Source of the DNA: Caulobacter sp. 602-2
GTDB taxonomy: Bacteria; Pseudomonadota; Alphaproteobacteria; Caulobacterales; Caulobacteraceae
Reading direction: 5' to 3'
NCBI RefSeq assembly: GCF_011043625.1
Contig: NZ_JAAKGT010000005.1
Coordinates: 248,001-312,000 of the forward strand
DNA length: 64,000 nt
Under the pieces are notes generated by a model. That model saw only the letters and a list, made by a program, of their open reading frames with translations. It did no database searches and was not told the origin of the DNA. The translations under genes and the position numbers were made by a program. Below are positions 52,953 through 61,209 of the stretch, one piece after another. The stretch's first letter is position 1, and each line of letters starts with the position of its first letter.

Positions 52953-53189
52953 CTACTCCCCGCGCCGATAGAGTTCGTCGCGCGGCACGTTGTCGGCCGC
53001 GCGGAAGCCCCGGATCTTCGCCCGCAGTTCCGCCTCGCGCCGCTTCAGCCGCTCGAACTCGCTCTCGTCCTGGGCCACCTCGACCAGGAACTTCCGCACC
53101 AGAGCCGAGACAGACGTCTCCTGCTCGGCGGCCTTGATACGGGCCCGCCGATAGGTCTCGTCATCGATAGAGACTGTGATGTTTTTCAT
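52953..53189 (-). CDS. vapB: Ribbon-helix-helix antitoxin VapB
   Basis: A 78-residue protein. The first 45 residues (NITVSIDDETYRRARIKA, TSVSALVRKFLVEVA) form a ribbon-helix-helix DNA-binding domain. The charged C-terminal half would wrap the VapC active site. Three direct ACTGTGA repeats precede its ATG and are the likely autoregulatory site. Confidence 0.87.
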   Translation of the reverse strand: MKNITVSIDDETYRRARIKAAEQETSVSALVRKFLVEVAQDESEFERLKRREAELRAKIRGFRAADNVPRDELYRRGE

Positions 53190-53193
53190 GATT

Positions 53194-53216
53194 TCACAGT
53201 ATCACAGTTTCACAGT
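53194..53216 (-). promoter_or_regulatory. Triple direct repeat operator of vapBC
   Basis: Minus strand carries ACTGTGA three times at 8-base steps (complements of TCACAGT at 53194-53200, 53202-53208 and 53210-53216). An inverted copy (ACTGTGA on the plus strand, 53173-53179) lies inside the start of vapB. No classical Shine-Dalgarno fits between the repeats and the vapB ATG, so the mRNA may be nearly leaderless. Confidence 0.62.
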
Positions 53217-53227
53217 GACGCCGATCT

Positions 53228-54631
53228 TCACACCTCCTCCTTCGGCTTCAGCGCCCGCAGCACCGGCTCGGCCTCGTCGAGCGACTTCCTGATGATCCCC
53301 ACCAGTTCGTCGATCTGGGCCTTGGTGATGATCAGCGGCGGGCAGCAGACGATGCTGTCGCGGATGGCCCGCACCATCAGGCCGTTCTTGATGCAGAGGT
53401 CGCGCACGATCGGACCGGCCTCGCCTTCCTTGTCGAGGAAGCGATGGTTGGTCCCCTTCTCGCGCACGATCTCGACCGCGCCGATCAGGCCCAGCGAGCG
53501 AGTCTCGCCCACCAGCGGGTGGTCGTTCAGCGACGCCAGCGCCTGGGCCAGATAGGGGCCGGTCTCGCTGGCCGTGCGCTCGACCAGGCCCTCGCGCTCC
53601 ATGATCTCGATGTTCTTGAGGGCGACGGCGGCCGCGGTCGGGTGGCCCGAATAGGTGAAGCCGTGGATGAAGTCGCCGCCCTTCTCGCGCAGTTCGGCGA
53701 CGATGTGGTCGGCCACGCCCACGGCCGAGATCGGCAGGTAGCCCGACGACAGACCCTTGGCCATGGCGATCATGTCGGGCTTGATCCCGTAGTGCTGGTG
53801 GCCGAACCACGCGCCCAGCCGCCCGAAGCCGCAGATCACCTCGTCGCAGACCAGCAGGATCCCGTACTTGCGGCACAGGGCCTCGACCGCCGGCCAGTAT
53901 CCGTCCGGCGGGATGATCACCCCGCCCGCGCCCTGCACCGGCTCGCCGATGAAGGCCGCGACATGCTCGGGGCCCACCTCGAGGATCTTGTCCTCGATCG
54001 CCTTGACCGCCCGGTCGCGGAAGGCGGCCGGATCCTCGCCGAAGCCGTCGCCGAACTGATACGGCTGCATCACGTGCTCGACGCCCGCGATCGGCAGATC
54101 GCCCTGCTTGTGCATGTGCTTCATGCCGCCCAGGCTGACGCCGGCCACGGTCGAGCCGTGATAGGCGTTCCAGCGGCTGATGAAGACGGTGCGCTGCGGC
54201 TCCCCCTTCAGTTTCCAGTAATGGCGCGCCAGGCGGAAGACCGTGTCGTTCGCCTCCGACCCCGACGAATTGTAGAAGACGTGAGACAGATGCCCGCCCA
54301 TCTTCTGAGCGATCTTGGCCGCCAGCTCGATCGGCGGCGGCGTCGCGGTCTTGAAGAAGGTGTTGTAGTACGGCAGCTCCAGCATCTGGTCATAGGCGGC
54401 CTTGGCCAGTTCCTCACGCCCGTAGCCGACGTTCACGCACCACAGCCCGGCCATGCCGTCGAGGATCTGGTGGCCTTCCCCGTCATGGATGTAGACGCCT
54501 TCGGCCCGGGTGATGATCCGGCTGCCGCCCTGCTCGGCGATGACCTTGTGGTCGGCCTGGGCCGGCAGGTGGTGGGCCAGGTCCAGGCGCTTGAGCTCGG
54601 CGATGTCGTGATTGCGGAGGGGAGCGGTCAT
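53228..54631 (-). CDS. Polyamine aminotransferase (SpuC-like, class III)
   Basis: A 467-residue PLP enzyme. Class III signature: LVCDEVICGFGRLGAWFG, with the PLP lysine in MIAMAKGLSSGYLP (about residue 288), and the N-terminal IHDGEGHQILDGMAGLWCVNVGYG of the putrescine/pyruvate type. It would convert putrescine or related diamines to aminoaldehydes. ATG at 54631 overlaps the puuD stop (ATGA), so the genes are coupled. Confidence 0.88.
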   Translation of the reverse strand: MTAPLRNHDIAELKRLDLAHHLPAQADHKVIAEQGGSRIITRAEGVYIHDGEGHQILDGMAGLWCVNVGYGREELAKAAYDQMLELPYYNTFFKTATPPPIELAAKIAQKMGGHLSHVFYNSSGSEANDTVFRLARHYWKLKGEPQRTVFISRWNAYHGSTVAGVSLGGMKHMHKQGDLPIAGVEHVMQPYQFGDGFGEDPAAFRDRAVKAIEDKILEVGPEHVAAFIGEPVQGAGGVIIPPDGYWPAVEALCRKYGILLVCDEVICGFGRLGAWFGHQHYGIKPDMIAMAKGLSSGYLPISAVGVADHIVAELREKGGDFIHGFTYSGHPTAAAVALKNIEIMEREGLVERTASETGPYLAQALASLNDHPLVGETRSLGLIGAVEIVREKGTNHRFLDKEGEAGPIVRDLCIKNGLMVRAIRDSIVCCPPLIITKAQIDELVGIIRKSLDEAEPVLRALKPKEEV

Positions 54632-55389
54632 GTCTGGGTTTCCCGTACGACGAGCGGCGAGCCTCTGAGGGCCCGTCCGAAAAGCTGGAAGAAGGTCTGG
54701 GACTGAGGGTTGGCCTCCGGCTTCCACTCCGGGTGCCACTGCACTGCCAGCACCGGCGCGCCGTTGACGCTGGCCGACACCGCCTCGACGACGCCGTCCT
54801 GCGCGCGGGCCTCCACCGACAGGCCCTCGCCCAGCCGGTCGACGCCCTGGTAGTGCACCGAGTTGACCACCGCCTGCTCGGCGCTGAAGGCCGTGGCCAG
54901 CACCCCGCCGGGGGTCAGGTCGACCGGATGACGGTGGTCGAACATGCCGTTGAAATCGACCTCGTCGGGCGCGTGGTGGGCGATCAGCTCAGCGCTGGTC
55001 GCCATGTCGCGCCGCAAAGAGCCGCCGAACGCGACGTTGATCTCCTGGAAGCCCCGGCAGACCCCGAACACCGGCCGGCCCAGATCCAGCATGGCCTTGA
55101 TCAGGTCGCGGGTCATGACGTCGCGATCGCGGTCGAACGGCCCTGGCGCGTCTTCGACGGCCTCGTCGTAGAACACCGGATCCAGGTTCGACGGGCTGCC
55201 GGTCAGCATCAGGCCGTCCAGCCGGGCGGCGACCTCCGAGGCCTTCATCAGCCCCGGCATCGACGGCACCAGCAGCGCGGCGGCGTCGGCGTACCGCATC
55301 GCGCCTTCGACATAGCGGTTCATCACCGCCTGGGCCGGCTCGATCCCGACGGTGCGGGTGCAGCAGATGACGCCGGCGACGGGTCTCAC
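54628..55389 (-). CDS. puuD: Gamma-glutamyl-GABA hydrolase (PuuD-like)
   Basis: A 253-residue class I glutamine-amidotransferase-type hydrolase. The nucleophile is Cys111 in FGVCRGFQEIN, and the catalytic His lies in VQWHPEW near residue 222. PuuD splits gamma-glutamyl-GABA to glutamate and GABA. The start is GTG at 55389, which follows AAGGCAG and gives the usual RPVAGVICC opening; the longer frame overlaps the ABC ATPase gene. Confidence 0.9.
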   Translation of the reverse strand: MRPVAGVICCTRTVGIEPAQAVMNRYVEGAMRYADAAALLVPSMPGLMKASEVAARLDGLMLTGSPSNLDPVFYDEAVEDAPGPFDRDRDVMTRDLIKAMLDLGRPVFGVCRGFQEINVAFGGSLRRDMATSAELIAHHAPDEVDFNGMFDHRHPVDLTPGGVLATAFSAEQAVVNSVHYQGVDRLGEGLSVEARAQDGVVEAVSASVNGAPVLAVQWHPEWKPEANPQSQTFFQLFGRALRGSPLVVRETQT

Positions 55390-55432
55390 CTGCCTTCCCC
55401 CTTGATGGGGGAAGGATTGGAAAGAACCCAGA

Positions 55433-56560
55433 TCACGACAGCAGCACCGCCGGCGAGCAGGCATGCCAGGCGATCCACACCGCCTCACCCAGGCGGAAGT
55501 CCTCCTGGTCCCAGCGCGTCAGGTTCGGTCGCTGCACCTTCACGCGGCGACCTCCCTCGATTTCCACCTCGTAGGTCGACACCCCGCCCAGATAGGCCTC
55601 GTGCTTGATGACGCCCGCCACCGCGTTCGTGCCCTTGGGCGCATCGCCCATGTTGGGCGGCTCGCCGTCGTCGGGACGCTTGTGCAGCTCGATCTTCTCG
55701 GGGCGTATCGCCGCCCACACCGTGCCGCCGCGCGGGCCGGTCACCCCGTGGTCGAGGAAGATGTCGGTCGGCAGCCCCGGCGAGCGGATCACCGCGTGGC
55801 TCGGCTCGTCCACCGCCAGCACGCCCTCGAACAGGTTCACGCTGCCGATGAAGTCGGCCACGAAGCGGCTGTTGGGAAACTCGTAGAGGTCGTTGGGCGC
55901 GGCCACCTGCTGCAGCACGCCCTTGCTCATCACCGCGCAGCGCGACGCCAGCGCCAGCGCCTCGTCCTGGTCATGGGTGACCATGATGAAGGTGATGCCC
56001 ACCTTCTCCTGCAGGGTGCACAGCTCGGTGCGCATCTGCTCGCGCAGCTTGGCGTCCAGGGCCGAAAGCGGCTCGTCCAGCAACAGCACCCGCGGCCGCT
56101 TGACCAGCGCCCGGGCCAGGGCGACGCGCTGCCGCTGCCCGCCCGACAGCTGGTCGGGCTTGCGCTGGCCAAGGCCGCCCAGCTGCACCAGCTCCAGCGC
56201 CTCCTCGACCCGGCGCTCGCGCTCGGCCTTGCTCACCCGGTCGACCTTCAGGCCGTAGGCGACGTTGTCGGCCACGGTCATGTGCGGGAACACGGCGTAG
56301 GACTGGAACACCATGTTCACCGGCCGCTTGTTGGGCGGCACGTTCGAGATGTCCTGGCCGTCGATCAGGATCCGACCTTCCGTGGGCGTCTCGAACCCGG
56401 CCAGCATCCGCAGCAGGGTGGTCTTGCCGCAGCCCGACGGCCCCAGAAGCGCGAAGAACTCGCCCTCCCGGATGCTCAGCGACACGTTGTCGACCGCCGC
56501 CAGCTTGCCGAAGCGCTTGGTGATGTTCTCGAAGGTGATGATGGGTTTGGCTTCGGTCAC
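55433..56560 (-). CDS. potG: Spermidine/putrescine ABC transporter ATP-binding protein
   Basis: A 375-residue ABC ATPase of the PotA/PotG type. Walker A GPSGCGKT is at 40-47, signature LSGGQRQRVALARAL, Walker B VLLLDEPLSALD, and a C-terminal TOBE domain (about 290-375). It powers uptake through the two permeases encoded upstream. GTG at 56560 overlaps the stop of a short ORF encoded by the palindromic repeat in the gap before potI. Confidence 0.93.
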   Translation of the reverse strand: MTEAKPIITFENITKRFGKLAAVDNVSLSIREGEFFALLGPSGCGKTTLLRMLAGFETPTEGRILIDGQDISNVPPNKRPVNMVFQSYAVFPHMTVADNVAYGLKVDRVSKAERERRVEEALELVQLGGLGQRKPDQLSGGQRQRVALARALVKRPRVLLLDEPLSALDAKLREQMRTELCTLQEKVGITFIMVTHDQDEALALASRCAVMSKGVLQQVAAPNDLYEFPNSRFVADFIGSVNLFEGVLAVDEPSHAVIRSPGLPTDIFLDHGVTGPRGGTVWAAIRPEKIELHKRPDDGEPPNMGDAPKGTNAVAGVIKHEAYLGGVSTYEVEIEGGRRVKVQRPNLTRWDQEDFRLGEAVWIAWHACSPAVLLS

Positions 56561-56760
56561 TTCGTCATTTCCCCCGAAAACGTCAGCGGCCTGTGCTCCT
56601 CGGCTCCCGAGGAACCTCCCCCTCTTGGGGAGGCGATCGCGTAGCGATCGGTGGGGGGCGTGACTGCGAGCCCTCCAAGACTGCGGCGGCTGAGAACTTC
56701 CCCCCACCGGCCTTCGGCCGCCTCCCCCACGGGGGGAGGTTCCAATCGGGCGACACTCAT
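56557..56760 (-). CDS. Repeat-derived bridging ORF between potI and potG
   Basis: A 67-codon ORF formed by the palindromic repeats in the 196-base gap. Its ATG overlaps the potI stop (ATGA) and its TGA overlaps the potG start (GTGA). It could let ribosomes pass from potI to potG without release. Pro/Gly/Arg-rich composition follows the repeat. Whether it is translated is unknown. Confidence 0.35.
   Translation of the reverse strand: MSVARLEPPPVGEAAEGRWGEVLSRRSLGGLAVTPPTDRYAIASPRGGGSSGAEEHRPLTFSGEMTK
56606..56655. repeat. Palindromic repeat unit inside the polyamine transporter operon
   Basis: ACCTCCCCCTCTTGGGGAGG hairpin followed by CGATCGCGTAGCGATCGGTG and GGGGG. An inverted unit follows at 56699-56744 (CCCCCACCGGCCTTCGGCCG, CCTCCCCCACGGGGGGAGG). 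Both belong to the dispersed family. Confidence 0.68.
56699..56744. repeat. Second, inverted palindromic repeat unit between potI and potG
   Basis: CGGCCTTCGGCCG and CCTCCCCCACGGGGGGAGG are two adjacent hairpins in opposite orientation to the unit at 56606-56655. The pair fills most of the potI-potG gap. Confidence 0.68.
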
Positions 56761-57614
56761 TTGCCATCCCCCCCATGCGCCCCGGCGGCCGCGGCCGGAT
56801 CGCCCTGCAGCTTCAGCGCCACGGCGGTCAGGATGACGGTCAGCACGATCAGGATGGTCGAGGCCGCGTTGACCTCGGGCGTCACCGAGAAGCGCACCAT
56901 CGAATAGACCTTCACCGGGAAGGTCACGGTGTCCGGGCCCGCCGTGAAGAAGGTGATGACGAAGTCGTCCAGGCTGAGCGTGAAGGCCAGCAGGGCCCCG
57001 GCCACCAGCGACGGCGTCATGTGCGGCAGGATCACGTCCTTGATGGTGCGGAACTCGCCGGCCCCAAGATCGCGCGCGGCCTCCTCGAGCTCGCGGTTGA
57101 AGCTGGCCATGCGGGCCCTCACCACCACCGCCACGAACGGGAACGAGAAGGTCACGTGGGCGATGATGATCGCCCCCAGGTTCAGCGGCCAGACCAGCCC
57201 TTGCGGCCAGGGCAGCACCTTGGCGAAGAACACCAGCATGCCCACGCCCATGCAGATTTCGGGCACCACGATCGGCAGGGCCAGCGCCCCGTCCACCACC
57301 GTCTTGCCCGGAAAACGGAAGCGCCACAGGGCCAGGGCCACCAGCGCGCCCAGCACGACGCTGAGCAGGGTCGAGACCGCCGCGATGGTCAGGCTGTTGG
57401 CGAAGGCCTCGATCAGGCCGTCGTTGTTGAAGGCCTTCTCGTAGTATTTGAGCGTGAAGCCCTTCCAGACGATGTTCCGGCGGCTGTCGTTGAAGCTGAA
57501 GGCCATCAGGGCGATCAGCGGCGCGTAGAGGAACACCCCCACCGCCAGCAGCCACAGCCGGATCGGCCAGCGGCGCAGATATTCCAGGGGGCCTGGCGGG
57601 GCGCGCTTGGTCAT
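56757..57614 (-). CDS. potI: Polyamine ABC transporter permease (PotI-like)
   Basis: A 285-residue inner-membrane permease with six helices. The EAA loop, which contacts the ATPase, appears as LEEAARDLGAGEFRTIKDVILPHM. FSFNDSRRNIVWKGFTLKYYEKAF after helix 1 is typical of PotI/PotC. ATG at 57614 overlaps the potH stop. Confidence 0.93.
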   Translation of the reverse strand: MTKRAPPGPLEYLRRWPIRLWLLAVGVFLYAPLIALMAFSFNDSRRNIVWKGFTLKYYEKAFNNDGLIEAFANSLTIAAVSTLLSVVLGALVALALWRFRFPGKTVVDGALALPIVVPEICMGVGMLVFFAKVLPWPQGLVWPLNLGAIIIAHVTFSFPFVAVVVRARMASFNRELEEAARDLGAGEFRTIKDVILPHMTPSLVAGALLAFTLSLDDFVITFFTAGPDTVTFPVKVYSMVRFSVTPEVNAASTILIVLTVILTAVALKLQGDPAAAAGAHGGDGK

Positions 57615-58504
57615 CCCACGCCCTCCTTCTTCTTGCCCCTGGAGAGCAGCGCCTGCACGGCGATGGCGATGAAGGTCAGGTACATCAGCAGGAACGACAG
57701 GGCCGCGCCGAACGGCCAGTCGTTGGCGCGCTTGAACTGGCGCTCGATGACGTTGGCGATCATCTGGCTGTCGGGCCCGCCCAGCAGGTCGGGCGTCAGG
57801 TAGGCGCCCAGCGCCGGGATGAAGGTGATCAGGATGCCCGAGGCGATGCCCGGGAGGGCCAGCGGCACGACGATGCGGAACAGGGTGCGCAGGTGTCCCG
57901 CGCCGAGGTCCAGGCTGGCTTCAAGCAGCGACTTGTCCAGCCGGTCCAGCGCCGAATAGAGCGGCAGCACCATGAACGGCAGGTGCACGTAGACGAGGCC
58001 CAGGATCACCGCGAAATTGTTGTGCAGCAGCTCCAGCGGCTGGTAGGCGCCCAGCGGCGCGACCTTGGCCCCGAGGTTCCAGAACCACTCGAAGGTCTGG
58101 TTGACGTAGCCCTCGGTCCGCAGCACCGCGATCAGCGCATAGGTGCGGATCAGGAGGTTGGTCCAGAACGGCAGCATGACCAGCAGCAGCAGCCAGGTCT
58201 TGGCCTTCTGCGAGGCGAAGGTGATGGCCAGCGCCACCGGGAAGCCGATCACCAGGCACAGCGCCGTCGTCAGCGCCGCCACCCAGGCCGACTTGACGAA
58301 GATCTTCAGGTACAGCGGCTCCAGCGCTCGGGCGTAGTTGGCGATCGTGCCGGTGAACGAGATCTCGGTCAGCCCGACGTTGTGGCCGAAGCTGTAGGCC
58401 CAGACGATCGCCATCGGCGCGACGAAGAACACCACCAGCCAGACCAGCGGCGGTCCCAGCGCGGCGGCGAACACCGCCTTGGCCTTCTTCCAGCTCTGTT
58501 CCAT
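57611..58504 (-). CDS. potH: Polyamine ABC transporter permease (PotH-like)
   Basis: A 297-residue permease with six transmembrane helices and the EAA loop LLEASLDLGAGHLRTLFRIVVPLALPG. The opening VWLVVFFVAPMAIVWAYSFG is typical of PotH/PotB. It is separated from potF by a large hairpin and coupled to potI by a 4-base overlap. Confidence 0.93.
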   Translation of the reverse strand: MEQSWKKAKAVFAAALGPPLVWLVVFFVAPMAIVWAYSFGHNVGLTEISFTGTIANYARALEPLYLKIFVKSAWVAALTTALCLVIGFPVALAITFASQKAKTWLLLLVMLPFWTNLLIRTYALIAVLRTEGYVNQTFEWFWNLGAKVAPLGAYQPLELLHNNFAVILGLVYVHLPFMVLPLYSALDRLDKSLLEASLDLGAGHLRTLFRIVVPLALPGIASGILITFIPALGAYLTPDLLGGPDSQMIANVIERQFKRANDWPFGAALSFLLMYLTFIAIAVQALLSRGKKKEGVG

Positions 58505-58523
58505 GCCTTCCCCGCAAAAAAGC

Positions 58524-58623
58524 TCGTCATCCCGGAAGCGCCGCAGGCGCTATCCGGGACCCAGGGGCGGTGCGCACGGCCCCTGGGTCCCGGCTCTTCG
58601 CTGCGCTACGGCCGGGATGACGA
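58524..58623. repeat. Nested palindrome between potF and potH
   Basis: Outer arms TCGTCATCCCGG (58524-58535) and CCGGGATGACGA (58612-58623), and inner arms CCGGGACCCAGGGGC (58554-58568) and GCCCCTGGGTCCCGG (58579-58593), are all perfect. It follows the potF stop on the transcribed strand, the position where such hairpins protect upstream mRNA and raise binding-protein levels. Confidence 0.85.
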
Positions 58624-58640
58624 CCCGAGCGCTTGAACGA

Positions 58641-59735
58641 TCAGGCCGCCCGCACGCGGGTGATGATCTCCTCGTAGAGGCTGGCCTTTTCCGCCCCTTC
58701 GAAGGCCCCGTACTCGCACTTCGACATGATGTCGGCGGGCGGGAAGATCACCTTGTTGTTCTTGTAGTCGTCCGGCATCAGCGCCTTGGCCGCCGCGTTG
58801 GGCGTCGGATAGAGGATGGTCTTGCTGATCTCGGCGCCGGCCTGGGCGTCCAGCAGGTAGTTGATGAACTTGTGGGCGTTGTTCGGACGCGGCGCGCCCT
58901 TCGGAATGCACAGGCAGTCGGAATTGATGAGGCTGCCTTCCTTGGGCACCACGAAGTCGATGTCGTCGTCGTCCTTCATCGCCTGGGCGATGTCGCCGTT
59001 GTACTCCAGCACCAGATCGACCTCGCCGGAGAGCAGGAGGTCCTGGCCGTTGTCGTCGTGGAAGGCCTTCACGAACGGCTTCTGCTTGATCAGCATCTGC
59101 TCGATCTTCGGCAGCATGTCGGCCGGGATGTCGTTGACCGAGTGGCCCAGGTACTTGGCCGCCAGGCGCACCAGGTCGGCGCTTTCCGACAGCAGCGCGA
59201 TCTTGCCGGCGTACTGGTTGCTGTCGAACAGGTACTTCCAGCTGTCGGGCACGCCCGCGACCTTGCTCTTGCGATAGCCGATGCCCAGCAGCAGCCAGGT
59301 GTAGGGCAGCGAGAACTTCCGGCCCGGGTCGAAGTCCGGGTTCAGGAAGGCCGGATCGATGTTCTTGATGTTCGGGATCTTGGCGTGATCCAGCGCCTCC
59401 AGCATGCCGGCCTGGGCCATGCGGGTGACGAACTCGTTGGACGGCACGATGACGTCGAAGCCCGGATTGCCCGCCTTCAGCTTGGCGAACAGCTCGTCGT
59501 TGGTCGCGAACAGGCTCATGTTCACGTCGACGCCGCTGGCCTTCTTGAAGTCGCCCAGCGTGGTCTCGCCGATATAGGTGTCCCAGTTGTAGAAGTTCAG
59601 CTTGGCCTCTTCGCCGCCGGCCTCGCCGGGCTTGGGCTTCTCGCCGCAGGCGGTGAACGACAGACCGATGGCCGCCGCGCCGAACGCGGTCAGCAGCGAG
59701 CGGCGCGAGGCCCCCCGGAAGTGGTTGGTGCTCAT
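58641..59735 (-). CDS. potF: Periplasmic polyamine-binding protein (PotF-like)
   Basis: A 364-residue solute-binding protein. The N terminus has a twin-arginine-like motif (SRRSLLTAFGAA, 10-21) and a lipobox-like end with Cys30, so it may be a Tat-exported lipoprotein. The mature part starts LNFYNWDTYIGETTLGDF, the classic PotD/PotF opening, and keeps FDVIVPSNEFVTRMAQAGM. It captures putrescine or spermidine for PotHI. Confidence 0.92.
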   Translation of the reverse strand: MSTNHFRGASRRSLLTAFGAAAIGLSFTACGEKPKPGEAGGEEAKLNFYNWDTYIGETTLGDFKKASGVDVNMSLFATNDELFAKLKAGNPGFDVIVPSNEFVTRMAQAGMLEALDHAKIPNIKNIDPAFLNPDFDPGRKFSLPYTWLLLGIGYRKSKVAGVPDSWKYLFDSNQYAGKIALLSESADLVRLAAKYLGHSVNDIPADMLPKIEQMLIKQKPFVKAFHDDNGQDLLLSGEVDLVLEYNGDIAQAMKDDDDIDFVVPKEGSLINSDCLCIPKGAPRPNNAHKFINYLLDAQAGAEISKTILYPTPNAAAKALMPDDYKNNKVIFPPADIMSKCEYGAFEGAEKASLYEEIITRVRAA

Positions 59736-59829
59736 GGCCTCGAAACTCCCTCTTTCGTTCGCATGAAGCGGACGAGGCCCCTTCCCCGCCGCCGGTTCAA
59801 CCTAAAGCCTTAACTCCAGCGCCCCGCCG

Positions 59830-61209
59830 TCAGGCGTTGCGCAGATACCAGTCATAGTCGAGCTGCCCGACCACCTCGAAGAACCGCGCCTGCTCGGTGC
59901 GCTTCACCGACACGAACATCTCGACGAACCGCTCGCCCAGATAGTCGGCCAGCACCTGCGACTTCTCGAAGAGGTCGACGGCGGCGAACCAGTTGGACGG
60001 CAGGCGCACGTTCTCCTTGGCCGCGGCGGCATAGCCGTCGCCGACCACCGCCGGGCCAGGATCGATCCGGTTGGTGATGCCGTGGTGCGCGGCCGCCAGC
60101 AGCGTCGCCATCACCAGGTACGGATTGCCGTCGGCGCCCGCCACGCGGTGCTCGACGTGCCGCGTCGGCGCCGGCCCTGCGGGCACGCGCAAGCTGACCG
60201 TGCGGTTGTTGACGCCCCAGGTCGGCGCCACCGGCGCGTAGCTGTTGGCCTTGAAGCGGCGATAGCTGTTGGCGTTGGGGGCCAGGATCGCCATGCCCTC
60301 GCCCAGCAGCTGCTTCATGCCGCCGATGGCGTGCTTGAGCAGGTCGGAACCTTCGGGATCCTCGGCGGCGCACAGGTTGTTGCCGTCCGCGTCGTTGAAG
60401 CTGACGTGCACGTGGAAGCCGTTGCCCGCCCGATCGGCCCAGGGCTTGGCCATGAACGTCGCCTCGCAACCATGGCGCAGGGCCACCCCCTTGGCCGCGC
60501 GCTTGTAGAGCACCGCATCGTCGGCGGCCCGCAGCGCATCGGGCTTGTGCTTGAGGGTCAGCTCCACCTGGGCCGGGGCGAATTCCGAGATCGCGCCTTC
60601 CAGGGGAACGCCGATCGTGTCGGCGGTGTCCCACAGCTCGCGCAGGAACGGGGCGTTGGCCTCCAGTTCGGGCAGGCCATAGACCTGGATGCCGGTCGGC
60701 CGCTGGCCGGTCAGCACCGACTTGGCCGGCAGCAGTTCGCCGTTCGGGCCGCGCTCGATGTCGACGAGGTAGTATTCCAGCTCGCAGGCGGCGACCGGCG
60801 TCAGGCCATCGGCGGCGTAGCGATCCAGAACGCGTTGGAGAACGTGGCGCGGGTCCAGGTCGTTGGGCGTCCCGTCCAGCTCGTACAGCGAGAGCATCAC
60901 CTGAGCGACGTCGGGACCCAGCCACGGCGCCAGCGTCAGCGTGCCCGGCACGGGCCGCGCGCGGCGGTCGGCGTCGCCGTCCTCCCAGACTAGGCCCGTC
61001 TCCTCGCAGTCGGCCCCGACGGTGTCGACCACCAGGATCGAACCCGGCAGGAACCGGCCGTAATCGTAGATCGCCTGCAGTTCATGCACCCGCAGGCGCT
61101 TGCCGCGCGGCACGCCGGTCATCGAGGTGAAGAACACCTCGACGTACTTCACCTGCGGATGGGCGGCCAGGAAGTCGCGGCACTCCTGCGGATCGGCGAC
61201 GGCGCTCAT
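59830..61209 (-). CDS. Second gamma-glutamylpolyamine synthetase-like protein
   Basis: A 459-residue glutamine synthetase-family enzyme. Motifs CELEYYLVD, FAPAQVELTLKHKP, FMAKPWADRAGNGFHVHVS and RHVEHRVAGADGNPYLVMA form the catalytic site. It is related to but distinct from puuA at 51109-52509 and may prefer another polyamine or amine. The ATG at 61209 overlaps the stop of the class III aminotransferase gene. Confidence 0.88.
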   Translation of the reverse strand: MSAVADPQECRDFLAAHPQVKYVEVFFTSMTGVPRGKRLRVHELQAIYDYGRFLPGSILVVDTVGADCEETGLVWEDGDADRRARPVPGTLTLAPWLGPDVAQVMLSLYELDGTPNDLDPRHVLQRVLDRYAADGLTPVAACELEYYLVDIERGPNGELLPAKSVLTGQRPTGIQVYGLPELEANAPFLRELWDTADTIGVPLEGAISEFAPAQVELTLKHKPDALRAADDAVLYKRAAKGVALRHGCEATFMAKPWADRAGNGFHVHVSFNDADGNNLCAAEDPEGSDLLKHAIGGMKQLLGEGMAILAPNANSYRRFKANSYAPVAPTWGVNNRTVSLRVPAGPAPTRHVEHRVAGADGNPYLVMATLLAAAHHGITNRIDPGPAVVGDGYAAAAKENVRLPSNWFAAVDLFEKSQVLADYLGERFVEMFVSVKRTEQARFFEVVGQLDYDWYLRNA

